Source of the DNA: Pedosphaera sp.
GTDB lineage: Bacteria; Verrucomicrobiota; Verrucomicrobiia; Limisphaerales; AAA164-E04
DNA: 37,962 bases
Direction: 5' to 3'
Assembly (NCBI GenBank): GCA_002690655.1
Contig: NZFL01000020.1
Location: 20,884 to 58,845, forward strand
Part shown: positions 9,351 through 18,666 of the stretch, in pieces
Position numbering within the stretch: the stretch's first letter is position 1
Layout of the letters: each line of letters opens with the position of its first letter
Position numbers and translations under genes: made by a program
The notes under the pieces: model-generated
Database searches by the model: none
What the model was told of the DNA's origin: nothing
What the model saw: only the letters and a program-made list of their open reading frames with translations

Positions 9351-10382
9351 ATGAATGATTTTACATTAAAAAGCGTGAATTCAGTGATGCGAGCGGGAAT
9401 CTTTTTCTTTGCACTGGCTGCATTTAGCTGGTGTTTAAACATGGAAGCGGCAACGCGTCTTCGGCTGGGCACTTTGGTGCCGAAGGGGTCTTCCTATTAC
9501 TATCACCTCAAACAAATGGAGAATGCCTGGAAAGCAGCTCCCGGGGGTGGCGCTTCACTGACGATTTATCCTGATGGCCGCCTGGGGGGAGAGGCCGAAA
9601 TGGTGCGACGCATGCGGTCCGGGCAATTGCAGGTGGGATTACTTACCGTGGTTGGTCTTTCTGAAATTGAGCCCAAGGTGACCGGTCTGCAAGATATTCC
9701 CATGATGTTTCATTCGCTCGAAGAAGTGGAATATGTCGCCAAGGAGTTAGGTCAAGATCTTTCGGATCTAATGGCTGCTAAAGGCTTCATCCTTCTGAGC
9801 TGGTCACATGCAGGCTGGGTACATTTTTTTGCCAAGGAACCTATCCGAACCATTGATGATGTTCGAGACACCAAAATTTTTTCATGGGCAGGCAACCCTG
9901 AGACCGTGAAGGTCCTTCAAAAAAATGGTTTTCACCCTGTGCCGCTTGAGACAAAAGACATTGTTCCCGGACTTCAAACGGGCATGATCACTTCTGTCCC
10001 CATGCCTCCATTGGCGGCTAATTTCAGTCAGATAGATACACGTGCTCCTTACATGCTCAAAATTAACTGGGGGGCTCTCGTTGGTGGTTTGGTTATCACT
10101 AAAAAAGCTTGGGATAAACTTTCACCCGCACAACAATCGCACATGAAGGAAGCTGCTGAGAAGGCAGGGAAAGGGATTCAGCTTGATGGTCGTACGGAGG
10201 CAAGAGAGTCCATTGAAGCCATGAAAAACCGAGGCTTGAACGTGATTGAGCCAACCCCCGCAGAATTGGAAGAATGGCGCAGGGAAACAGAAAAAGCATA
10301 TCCTGACATCAAGAAGCTCCTAGTCGGTGAGTCCATGTTTGATAAGGTGAAGTCATTATTGGAGCATTACCGCAAACAGTAG
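9351..10382 (+). CDS. TRAP transporter substrate-binding protein, DctP/TatP family
   Basis: A 343-residue periplasmic binding protein. A signal peptide covers about residues 1-34, with cleavage likely after NMEA; a shorter start at Met13 (9387) would also work. The mature part begins TRLRLGTLVPKGSSYY, the usual first strand of DctP-family proteins, and continues with GQLQVGLLTVVGLSEIEPKV and LGGLVITKKAWDKLSP-like blocks. In most family members a conserved arginine in a K-[IV]-R-V motif binds the substrate carboxylate. At that place this protein reads DTKIFSWAGNP, with no arginine, suggesting a substrate other than a simple carboxylate. It lies 53 bases after the TatT gene and 98 before the permease gene. 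Confidence 0.92.
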   Translation: MNDFTLKSVNSVMRAGIFFFALAAFSWCLNMEAATRLRLGTLVPKGSSYYYHLKQMENAWKAAPGGGASLTIYPDGRLGGEAEMVRRMRSGQLQVGLLTVVGLSEIEPKVTGLQDIPMMFHSLEEVEYVAKELGQDLSDLMAAKGFILLSWSHAGWVHFFAKEPIRTIDDVRDTKIFSWAGNPETVKVLQKNGFHPVPLETKDIVPGLQTGMITSVPMPPLAANFSQIDTRAPYMLKINWGALVGGLVITKKAWDKLSPAQQSHMKEAAEKAGKGIQLDGRTEARESIEAMKNRGLNVIEPTPAELEEWRRETEKAYPDIKKLLVGESMFDKVKSLLEHYRKQ

Positions 10383-10480
10383 TCCGATTTTGAATCTACA
10401 TAAATCACTGAACCATATGATCCAACTCCTGCATCTATTGCGCGTAAACGGTCGAGCCAGTTTTACAAAAGATATTCCTG

Positions 10481-12379
10481 ATGGCAGGTAGTGTTCCGCA
10501 AAACTCTGAATCCGCTTCATTTGAATCACCAGTACGCCCGGCCTGGGTTCGGTGGCTTTGCGGTATCGAAAACAGCATCCTCATTGTCTGTCTCTTCGCC
10601 TTGATTTTCCTGCCTTTGCTCGAAAGAGTCATGCGTGGTTTTTTCAATACCGGCATCGAAGGCGAAGCTGAATTTGTACTCCACTTTTCTCTGGTGATCG
10701 GGATGGTTGGTGGCGCTATCGCAGCGCGTGAAAAACGGTTGCTTGGAATCTCTACGATTGCACACTTCCTCAAGGGGCCATGGAAAATAGCTGCGGATGT
10801 TTTTGCAAATTCTTGGGCAGCGGTTGTGACAGGTGTGCTGGGATATGCCGGATATTTATTTTTGCTGGATGAGCGAGGTGCTGGAAATGAAATTGCCTAT
10901 GGAGTTGCACGTTGGTGGATTCAGTCAATGTTGCCGATCGGTTTTGGTTTAATAGCGATTCGGCTAGTATGGAACAGCGGGCCACAATGGTGGGTGAGGC
11001 TTTTCTCTTCCATGATGGTTTTGTTGGCTAGCTGGATTCTTTGGGAAGGGTGGATACCTGTCGATCGAATATTGCTTCCAGGAGTGATCATGCTGATCGC
11101 AGCCATGTTACTGGGAGCTCCTATTTTTTCAGTTCTGGGCGGGGCGACCTTGTTATATCTGTGGCGGGAGGATTTTCCCATAGCTGGAGTGGCTACCAGT
11201 CATTACTCCATGTCCACAGAAGCACTCATACCAACGATTCCCCTATTCACACTTGCTGGTTACTTCATGGCTGAAAGCAAGGCATCTCAGCGTTTGGTTC
11301 GGGTGTTTCAGTCCTTCGTTGGGCAATTCAGAGCAGGGCCGGCCATTGTTACCATTTTTGTCTGCGCGTTTTTTACGGCCTTCACCGGAGGCTCCGGTGT
11401 GACCATTCTGGCTTTGGGGCCATTGTTAATGCCCGTGTTGACCTCTGCAAAGTATGGTGACAAACCCTCACTTGGACTTATCACAGGTGCGGGTGCTCTA
11501 GGGATTCTTTTTCCTCCTTCCTTGCCCATCATTCTTTATTTCATTGTCGCCAATGCTAATGTCCAAACGGGCATAAGCCTTGAACATATGTTTCTGGGTG
11601 GATTGATTCCCGGCATCCTAATGGTCGGCATGATGACGATCTACAGTCGCAGACTCGTTTCGAAAGAAGCCGTTGCTGGAAAAAAATTCGATTGGGTGGA
11701 ATCAAGGTCTGCGGTTTGGGAAGCAAAATGGGAATTGATGATTCCTGTGGTGGCTATCACTGCCTTGTTCAGCGGTGTTTTCAGCACTCCTGTTGCAGCC
11801 GCAGCATTGACCGCTCTCTATGCCTTGTTTGTTGAACTTGTTATCCATCGAGAATTACGTCCTTTCAAGGATCTCCCCCGCGTCATGACAGAGTGCGGAC
11901 TGCTGGTTGGTGGTGTCCTGCTTATTCTTGGAGTTGCCATGAGTTTCACCAAGGACTTTCTAGTATTTGCCATGATACCAGATCTGGCGATTGAATGGGG
12001 GACTGCCAATATTGAATCCAAGTATGTTTTCTTGCTTGCCTTAAATTGCTTTCTGCTGCTCGTGGGCTGCCTGATGGATATATACTCAGCCATTGTGGTA
12101 GTCGTTCCATTGCTGCTCCCCCTGGGGGCGGCATTTGGTATTGATCCTATCCATCTTGGCATCATCTTTCTGGCAAACCTTGAGCTGGGTTATCTCACTC
12201 CGCCTGTTGGTTTGAATTTGTTCTTGTCAGCTTACCGCTTCAAGCGACCTGTGATGGAGGTTGCCAAGGCATCCCTACCGATGCTTATCGTATTGGCGAT
12301 CAGTGTCCTTTTAATTACCTATATCCCTTTTCTTACCACCTTTTTACCGGATTTGATCCTTGGCCGTTCCGGTCCGTGA
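10481..12379 (+). CDS. Fused TRAP transporter permease (small DctQ plus large DctM subunits)
   Basis: A 632-residue inner-membrane protein. Residues about 20-170 form a four-helix DctQ-like small subunit (VLHFSLVIGMVGGAIAAREK is typical). Residues about 195-625 form the DctM large subunit with its twelve or so helices. DctM signatures are IPTIPLFTLAGYFMAES, AFFTAFTGGSGVTILALGP and LGYLTPPVGLNLFLSAYRF. Fusion of Q and M is known in several TRAP systems, including TatT-linked ones. With the two genes upstream this makes a complete sodium- or proton-driven importer. The substrate is unknown. The ATG at 10481 has no clear ribosome binding site. Confidence 0.93.
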   Translation: MAGSVPQNSESASFESPVRPAWVRWLCGIENSILIVCLFALIFLPLLERVMRGFFNTGIEGEAEFVLHFSLVIGMVGGAIAAREKRLLGISTIAHFLKGPWKIAADVFANSWAAVVTGVLGYAGYLFLLDERGAGNEIAYGVARWWIQSMLPIGFGLIAIRLVWNSGPQWWVRLFSSMMVLLASWILWEGWIPVDRILLPGVIMLIAAMLLGAPIFSVLGGATLLYLWREDFPIAGVATSHYSMSTEALIPTIPLFTLAGYFMAESKASQRLVRVFQSFVGQFRAGPAIVTIFVCAFFTAFTGGSGVTILALGPLLMPVLTSAKYGDKPSLGLITGAGALGILFPPSLPIILYFIVANANVQTGISLEHMFLGGLIPGILMVGMMTIYSRRLVSKEAVAGKKFDWVESRSAVWEAKWELMIPVVAITALFSGVFSTPVAAAALTALYALFVELVIHRELRPFKDLPRVMTECGLLVGGVLLILGVAMSFTKDFLVFAMIPDLAIEWGTANIESKYVFLLALNCFLLLVGCLMDIYSAIVVVVPLLLPLGAAFGIDPIHLGIIFLANLELGYLTPPVGLNLFLSAYRFKRPVMEVAKASLPMLIVLAISVLLITYIPFLTTFLPDLILGRSGP

Positions 12380-12780
12380 TCTGCCCTTAGGGCCATCGCC
12401 TTGACCTGGTGATTCAATTAATAGATTCAGAGGCTTTCGCAATCGCTCTGCATCGTTGGAATGGATACCTCAGTCCGAATCGTTAATTCATAGGACAACG
12501 TTTTTGATGGCCATTTTTCTGATGATTCTTAATGCATGTCTCAACAAGTCCATGAACGATTCTTAGCACAGCTCACTTACTGATACCGAATGCACGAGAT
12601 ACTTTCTCAAGACCTAGTTTGGGGCCGAGGAATGCAAGTGATCATGTTTGTGTTGCGTGAGAAAAGCCATGACGGCATCGGTTTGTGCTTTAGAAATTTT
12701 TGATTACTGCTTGAGTTGACATGAGATTATCGAACACTGAATTGCGAATTTAAATTCTTCGAACTAAATTCATAAAACAA
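12380..12780. other. 401-base intergenic region with imperfect inverted repeats
   Basis: I see no convincing coding frame. GAATCGTT (12477-12484) and AACGATTC (12555-12562) are exact inverted copies. Inside them CAT(a)GGAC and GTCCATG extend the pairing after a 4-base bulge, giving a long imperfect hairpin. A smaller hairpin GCCCT-t-AGGGC lies at 12383-12393, just past the permease stop. A perfect TTGACA sits at 12717-12722, but no good -10 box follows at the right distance, so the start site for the next gene is not assigned. Confidence 0.4.
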
Positions 12781-15558
12781 ATGAAAACAAATAAGAAGGC
12801 GCCAGCAAAAGATCCCTTGTACGCGCAGGGTTTTGAAAAAATTGACCGAGACGAGGCCATGCTTCGACGTTGTCTCGATCAAGTTTTATCCGAAATAGGT
12901 TTGTGTGAATTACGCCCCTTAGTCGATAAAACGCAGTCAAATACCCACGCTGACCTTAATCAGCAATCGGTTCAGTTATTGTCTATCTTGTTTCAATTGC
13001 TGAATCTGGTTGAGGAAAATGCTGCCAATCAAATCAACAGGTTGCGTCAATCCACTCTGGGCGAAAAAGCCATTTCTGGATCTTGGGCACACAGCCTTGA
13101 ATCTTCATCCATATCCAAGGATGTGGATTCATTTCTTAAGGCATTGTCTGACTTACAGGTCGATATCGTTTTTACTGCGCATCCTACTGAATCCAAGAAA
13201 GCGAGTATTCTTGATCAACATAGGGAGTTGTATGTCTGTTTGTTCCAGATGGAGAACAGTGTTTATACAGAATCGGAGCGTGCTCTGATCCTGGATGATA
13301 TCAAAGACATTCTTGAGCGCCTATGGAGAACCGGGGAAATTCCCCTGCAAAAGCCCGATCTGGCTTCAGAACGAAAAAACATTCAATATTACCTTAAGAA
13401 AAAACTTCCGGAAGCCTTGCGACTTCATGACCAGAGGATCCTTCAAACGATGGAAGAGAATGGGATCGGCCGCGATGTGATCCTTCGGAATCGTTTGCTT
13501 CCAGAATTGAAATTTGGAATGTGGGTTGGGGGAGATCGAGATGGTCATCCATTTGTAACCCCTGAGATCACTAAATACACTTTGAGTTCACAGCGAGCTG
13601 GTGCCTTGGATTTATTGCGTGAATCGCTTGAGCGTTTGGGCTCCCGTCTTCCTCTTTCACGATTAGCTCAAAAAGTATCTTTGACCTTGGAAGAGCGCTT
13701 AAAAGCATTCAGGACTCTACATGGAAATTCTACAGCGATCACGCACCGGATGGCGGAGGAACCCTGGAGAGAGTTTGTCTGGCACATGACCCAATGCTTA
13801 CCTGAAGACGGGAAATCAGAAAAAGAGCATTATCTTTTTCCCAACGAATTGCTTTCTGATTTGGATATACTTGAGGAGTCCCTCAGGGCGGTGAAAGCCG
13901 AACGGCTCATTCGCAATGAGTTGGCACCCGTGCGCAGGAAGGTTGAAGTTTTCGGTTTTCATCTGGCTCGTTTGGACGTGCGCCAAAACTCGGAGTATCA
14001 CGAGAAGGCATTCGTTCAGTTATTAAGTGCGGCCAGCTTGCCTGAAGCAGATACATTTCTTGAAATGAGTGAGGAGGCTAAAGTTGCTTTTCTCAGTAAA
14101 GAGCTGGAATCGTTACGACCGTTTACTTCTCAGAATAGTTCTCTTCCTCAGGAAGCATCTGCAACCATTGACGCCCTTCGAACACTCGCCTCACATTTGC
14201 GAGATCACGGCCGAGCAGGAATTGGGTATCTGATTGTCAGTATGACACGGCATGTCTCAGATCTTTTGATTGTGTATGTTCTTTGTCGTGAGGCGGGCAT
14301 TCTTATGGAAACTACCAAAGGTATTGTGTGCCCGTTGCCGGTCGTGCCTTTGTTTGAAACTTTGAATGACCTTAAAAACAGCGAGACCATTATGCGTGGT
14401 TTTTTGAGTCATTCGATTACTCAAACAAGTATCCCGATTTGGGCCTCCCGTTTCGATCAAGATATTCAATTGGATGGAACCTTTGAGTATCCTGAGACTG
14501 TCAATTGTGAAGACGCTTTTCAGCCCATTATGCTGGGTTACAGCGATAGCAATAAGGACGGTGGTATATTATCAAGCCTTTGGAATGTTCGTAAAGCTCA
14601 ATCCAATCTCATGCAATTGGGCGAAAGTCTGGGGATTAACATGCAGTTCTTCCACGGTAGAGGCGGCACCCTGAGTCGTGGGGCTGGTCCCACACATCGT
14701 TTTCTTGAGGCGTTGCCTTTAGGGAGTTTGAAATCAGGCATTCGGTTGACAGAGCAAGGCGAGACCATCGCGCAGAAATACAGTAATGTCCTGACCGCTT
14801 CCAATAACCTTGAACAATGGTTTGCCGGATGTTTTTCCGCCCAAGCACAAGGTAAAGATCTGGGGATAGACGAGGACTGGTGCTTCTTGCTTGATCAGCT
14901 TGCGAATAATAGTCAATCGGCCTATCAAACATTGGTCCAATCGGATGGGTTTGAAACATTCTTCTCAGAAGCCACACCTGTAGATGTGTTGCAAAATAGT
15001 CGGATTGGTTCCAGGCCTGCGTCTCGTTCTGGATTACGCGGAGTGAAAGATATGCGCGCCATTCCCTGGGTGTTCAGTTGGAATCAGGCCCGTTTTTATC
15101 TTCCTGGTTGGTACGGCGTAGGGACAGCTTTGCACCAATTGATTGAAAAGGATGAGAAATCTTTGAATCAATTGCGGGAGGGGGTATCGACCCTACCGTT
15201 CCTTCGTTATCTATTCTATAACGTAGAATCGAGTCTCGAAAGTGCTGACGCAGAAATCATGACTTCCTACGCTTCGCTGGTTAATGACTCTAAGATAAAA
15301 GTTCGTTTCCTGACCAACATCCTCGAGGAACATGACAGAACTCGATTGTTGCTTGATCAGATCCTTCCGGGGCCACTTGAAGAAAGAAGACCCCGGTTCT
15401 ACAGAACCCTCCATGCGAGAGATCAGGACCTGACTTTGTTGCACAAACACCAAATAAGGCTGCTGCGTCAATGGCGACAAGGCGGTCAGGATAAGGACCT
15501 GACCGAACTCCTCGTCGTTGTCAATGCCATTGCCAGTGGCCAGCGTACTACCGGTTAA
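12781..15558 (+). CDS. ppc: Phosphoenolpyruvate carboxylase
   Basis: A 925-residue soluble enzyme that carboxylates phosphoenolpyruvate to oxaloacetate, refilling the TCA cycle. The catalytic histidine is His134 in FTAHPTESKKASI (His138 in E. coli). Other signatures are WVGGDRDGHPFVTPE, FHLARLDVRQNSEYH, GYSDSNKDGG and FFHGRGGTLSRGAGP. Length is slightly above the E. coli enzyme (883), and the C-terminus is NAIASGQRTTG where most family members end in NTG. It is a single-gene unit: a 401-base gap precedes it, and it converges on the phosphatase gene with only 22 bases between stops. The ATG at 12781 follows AATTCATAAAACAA, with no Shine-Dalgarno sequence. Confidence 0.96.
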   Translation: MKTNKKAPAKDPLYAQGFEKIDRDEAMLRRCLDQVLSEIGLCELRPLVDKTQSNTHADLNQQSVQLLSILFQLLNLVEENAANQINRLRQSTLGEKAISGSWAHSLESSSISKDVDSFLKALSDLQVDIVFTAHPTESKKASILDQHRELYVCLFQMENSVYTESERALILDDIKDILERLWRTGEIPLQKPDLASERKNIQYYLKKKLPEALRLHDQRILQTMEENGIGRDVILRNRLLPELKFGMWVGGDRDGHPFVTPEITKYTLSSQRAGALDLLRESLERLGSRLPLSRLAQKVSLTLEERLKAFRTLHGNSTAITHRMAEEPWREFVWHMTQCLPEDGKSEKEHYLFPNELLSDLDILEESLRAVKAERLIRNELAPVRRKVEVFGFHLARLDVRQNSEYHEKAFVQLLSAASLPEADTFLEMSEEAKVAFLSKELESLRPFTSQNSSLPQEASATIDALRTLASHLRDHGRAGIGYLIVSMTRHVSDLLIVYVLCREAGILMETTKGIVCPLPVVPLFETLNDLKNSETIMRGFLSHSITQTSIPIWASRFDQDIQLDGTFEYPETVNCEDAFQPIMLGYSDSNKDGGILSSLWNVRKAQSNLMQLGESLGINMQFFHGRGGTLSRGAGPTHRFLEALPLGSLKSGIRLTEQGETIAQKYSNVLTASNNLEQWFAGCFSAQAQGKDLGIDEDWCFLLDQLANNSQSAYQTLVQSDGFETFFSEATPVDVLQNSRIGSRPASRSGLRGVKDMRAIPWVFSWNQARFYLPGWYGVGTALHQLIEKDEKSLNQLREGVSTLPFLRYLFYNVESSLESADAEIMTSYASLVNDSKIKVRFLTNILEEHDRTRLLLDQILPGPLEERRPRFYRTLHARDQDLTLLHKHQIRLLRQWRQGGQDKDLTELLVVVNAIASGQRTTG

Positions 15559-15580
15559 TTGAAGAATGCAATCAAGGAGT

Positions 15581-18349
15581 CTAATCTGATCTTTCAAAAA
15601 TGATTCTTCTCAAAGATGACTGAGCTCTATCAGCTACCAGCCCTTGAAGGGTCCTCATGTTCGTGGTGCCGGGTTCACCAATCATGACCGTGTAAGTACC
15701 GGTGGCAAAAACTTTGGGACGAAAGACTTGCCCCTCCATCCGGAGAGCATAAATGCATTCCTCGGTCAAAGTATCCCATACTTGCACGATGGGCGAGATC
15801 AGACCTTCCACAACTAAGGTTGGGAGCCAGGCAACCGCCTTCCTGCCATAGTTGTCTTTTTGCGTGATTTCGATGGGCCAGCCTGGATATTGTTTAGCAT
15901 CTGGTTGTGAAGGATCTTCCCATCGTGGCCAGCATTCAATTTTGATCTTCCGGTTTGATTTATTGAATTTTGCAATGCCATAACCAGGTGCACGGTCATA
16001 AAGGTCTGCAGGTTTTCTTCCTGAGATCATGGGGTTTGAAACGGCTTCCACTGAAACACGATTACCCCAGCCATCCAGAAAATCTCCCGTATATTTTGGG
16101 GCTCCGGGTTTTACGTTTTTTCCCGGTTCCTTCGGATACCAACGACGTGGCCAGGTGTTGGCAACAGAGGGAACACAAAGTGCGTAACCGGCATCTCCCC
16201 ATTGATCGACGCCGTATTGAATGGTTGATCCCAAATGTTGATCCCCCGCGATATGGAACGCGAATCCTTTACGCATTGCTTTCAAAGCGAGATTACGGCC
16301 GGTTTGTGGCCAGCCATTGGAATCACCGTCTGCAACTGGATGATCGTTTTCAGGATATTCATCAGGACCGAAGTAACGCAGACTTGGAACAATGGCGTCC
16401 GAATTGGCACCGCCCGGTAATGTCGCAACGTTTGCAAAAAGCGTTTGCGAAAGCACCACCTTCATCCACGCTTGATCCGACCAATCCGTTGCCCAGTAAT
16501 TGAGGAAATCCAGTTGACGTTTACCCAATAAAGTAGCCCCTGTCACATCACCTTGAGTGGCCGGATTGAATGTCGGGTTCTGCGCCCATCCATTGTCGAA
16601 TTGTGCTTCGGGTAGTGCAAGCGTGGGTGATGATTTGAACATGCGATCTGCGATGACTGCAAAGCTGACGCCTCCGTATTCGACTCGACCATGATAAGTA
16701 GAGATTCCTTGAAGGATGCTTGCCTTGTCGGCACGCGGTGGCAGGTGAGAAACCTGAGTGCGGTGAACACTATTGACAAAACTGGCAGGCATTCGATATC
16801 CGCCACTGTTCTGCCGGTCATTATTGCTTCCCGTTGCCGATGTCGCTTTTCCGCCAGCGCCCCAGATGTTGCCGTGATAGACATCATGATCATCTGGAAT
16901 GGTGACTGTGGGGCGATTGCGCGTAAGATCTTTAAAGGCCCAGCACCATCGATACCATTTATAGAGGTAATCCAGCATGGCCTTGTTCAACGGCTCGTAA
17001 ACGGCGGGTGTCATGTCGCCTTCATAAATTTGATCTCCAGAGAAAAATAGAAAATCAGGGTCATGATGTTGTACTGCATCAAGGATATCATTGTGCGGAA
17101 ACCACACTCCGTGGTGATTCCACTTCAATCCTCCCGTGAAAATCTTGTGTCCTGTGAATGCACTTATTACAAATTCTTCTTTTTCCGTTGGGTTTTTTCG
17201 AATAGTGCCCTCAAAGAAAGTCCGCTCTGAACCTGTCGTGGATGTCTTCAGGTCATATACAATTCGATAAGGTGTGTCTCGCGTATCATCCCAATCTTCG
17301 ATTCGAAAAGGGAATGTGTAGCTCATCGGCTGTAATTCGCTGTAAGCAATCGGACGCCATTGACTCTGGTTTCCATCATAAATTTCAAGCGCGGCTCTTT
17401 GCGTGTCTTCAGCACTCAAGGGGCCTGCTTGAGCTGTTAGGCTGAGGACACTGCGGCTTAAAGTGTATTGCGTGGTCAAGATTGGGCCAAAATGTCTGTC
17501 GTAGTCGTGATCGAACCTGTCGCCTTCAATCGACCATCGATTGAAGCCAAATCCCTTATCGGATGAATCAGGTGATAGATGTGAAACAAGGGCCACACCT
17601 CCATCGGTGAAAGCTTCGGGTGTGGACCAGAGGGTCAGCCTGCTGATTAATGAGCCAGTTCCTGAGTTCCTTGATTCCAAATCCGTCCGCAGGCCATGTT
17701 CCGTCTTTTGGATATTCAGAGTGAGCGTCAGTTTGTTCCATACGGCAACATCGGTGTCAACATCGGGCCGGTTACCTTGGGCGATCATTGGTAAATCACT
17801 AGTTGCAATACTGCCACTGATAGACCAGAGGTTGTCTTTTCCAATAGGTTTTGAATGGTCAAACAGGAACACCCTGCCCTCCATGTTCACCACCGCAAGC
17901 ATGCCACCGTCTTCCGCAGGCCGATGGTGGGTCAGTGCTGAAAGGCGATAATCAACGTGCGATCCACCACTACCGATAAGGAAACCAGCCAGCGCCTGTG
18001 ACGCTTTCGATGGCTTTTCCGAATGAATTTCAACGGCTAATTTCAATGAATCTCCTTTGAGAATGGTAGATCCCGTGATGAGGTTCAAGGTGCGAAGAGG
18101 GGCCTTTTTTGAACTCTCAATGCACTGAATAAAGCCGTTTTTAATTTCCCAGTCCTGCAGTCGATTCGCCCAGAATTCCGGCCCAATCCAGGTTCGATCG
18201 ATATGTGAGGTCCAGTCTTTTTGAAATGCGTCAGCTGATAATGAGGAGTGCGAACAAACCCAGATAAAGGTGCCGAAAATGAGATGAGAAAAGAAACAAG
18301 GTCTCAATCGTCCTGGTTGCACTTTTTTCGAAATATTCGATGGGGTCAT
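15581..18349 (-). CDS. Secreted PhoD-like metallophosphatase
   Basis: A 922-residue exported protein. From Met at 18349 there is a signal peptide (hydrophobic core about CFFSHLIFGTFIWVCS, cleavage after SADA). The frame continues to further starts at 18358, 18367 and a TTG at 18418, which would give an unusually long N-terminal region. Residues about 45-380 form a beta-rich region I cannot name. The PhoD-type phosphoesterase domain follows at about 390-800, with metal-site motifs FFSGDQIYEG, TIPDDHDVYHGNIWG and HIAGDQHLGS. A C-terminal beta region closes the protein. Bacillus PhoD is about 580 residues, so this is a much larger form, of a type I associate with Planctomycetes and Verrucomicrobia. 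It probably hydrolyses phosphodiesters outside the cytoplasm; the substrate is not known. Confidence 0.88.
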   Translation of the reverse strand: MTPSNISKKVQPGRLRPCFFSHLIFGTFIWVCSHSSLSADAFQKDWTSHIDRTWIGPEFWANRLQDWEIKNGFIQCIESSKKAPLRTLNLITGSTILKGDSLKLAVEIHSEKPSKASQALAGFLIGSGGSHVDYRLSALTHHRPAEDGGMLAVVNMEGRVFLFDHSKPIGKDNLWSISGSIATSDLPMIAQGNRPDVDTDVAVWNKLTLTLNIQKTEHGLRTDLESRNSGTGSLISRLTLWSTPEAFTDGGVALVSHLSPDSSDKGFGFNRWSIEGDRFDHDYDRHFGPILTTQYTLSRSVLSLTAQAGPLSAEDTQRAALEIYDGNQSQWRPIAYSELQPMSYTFPFRIEDWDDTRDTPYRIVYDLKTSTTGSERTFFEGTIRKNPTEKEEFVISAFTGHKIFTGGLKWNHHGVWFPHNDILDAVQHHDPDFLFFSGDQIYEGDMTPAVYEPLNKAMLDYLYKWYRWCWAFKDLTRNRPTVTIPDDHDVYHGNIWGAGGKATSATGSNNDRQNSGGYRMPASFVNSVHRTQVSHLPPRADKASILQGISTYHGRVEYGGVSFAVIADRMFKSSPTLALPEAQFDNGWAQNPTFNPATQGDVTGATLLGKRQLDFLNYWATDWSDQAWMKVVLSQTLFANVATLPGGANSDAIVPSLRYFGPDEYPENDHPVADGDSNGWPQTGRNLALKAMRKGFAFHIAGDQHLGSTIQYGVDQWGDAGYALCVPSVANTWPRRWYPKEPGKNVKPGAPKYTGDFLDGWGNRVSVEAVSNPMISGRKPADLYDRAPGYGIAKFNKSNRKIKIECWPRWEDPSQPDAKQYPGWPIEITQKDNYGRKAVAWLPTLVVEGLISPIVQVWDTLTEECIYALRMEGQVFRPKVFATGTYTVMIGEPGTTNMRTLQGLVADRAQSSLRRIIFERSD

Positions 18350-18536
18350 GGCATGCATTCTGAGCATCCTGTTAGATTGGATCAAGCTTACATGAGGAAG
18401 AGAGATGGAAGATGGCAAATCTCGCTACAATGGCCATTCCGATGAGCTTATCGCCTTCCGGGCTTGCAATGGCTGCTGTTTACTTCATTCAAGATAACTG
18501 AGCGACACCGACGTGCACGTATTCAATCCATAGTGT

Positions 18537-18619
18537 ATCCTCAAACAAAGTGGATGTCTGGTGATGATCCAGACCGCTTCCAATTGCGCGTGAGCGCAAA
18601 GCAAAGAGGACTTGAGGAT
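18537..18619. other. Predicted three-stem structured element in the gap before the phosphatase gene
   Basis: Within the 317-base gap 18350-18666, three inverted repeats nest as a three-way junction. The closing stem is ATCCTCAA (18537-18544) with TTGAGGAT (18612-18619). Inside it are GTCTGG/CCAGAC around a 7-base loop (18556-18574) and TTGCGC/GCGCAA around a GTGA tetraloop (18584-18599). All three stems are perfect. An 8-base direct repeat GGATGTCT occurs at 18552-18559 and 18616-18623. Read on the minus strand it would lie in the phosphatase leader, about 190 bases before the start; on either strand it could be a small RNA. No T-run follows, so it is not a standard terminator. I see no coding frame in the gap. 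Confidence 0.45.
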
Positions 18620-18666
18620 GTCTTGACGAAAGGATCTGTATGAAGCCGTTTGGCGTGCAAGGGATC

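Noticed and set aside
15970-16503. 177-codon plus-strand frame inside the phosphatase gene
   Set aside because: It lies wholly opposite a gene with clear motifs and resembles no protein family.
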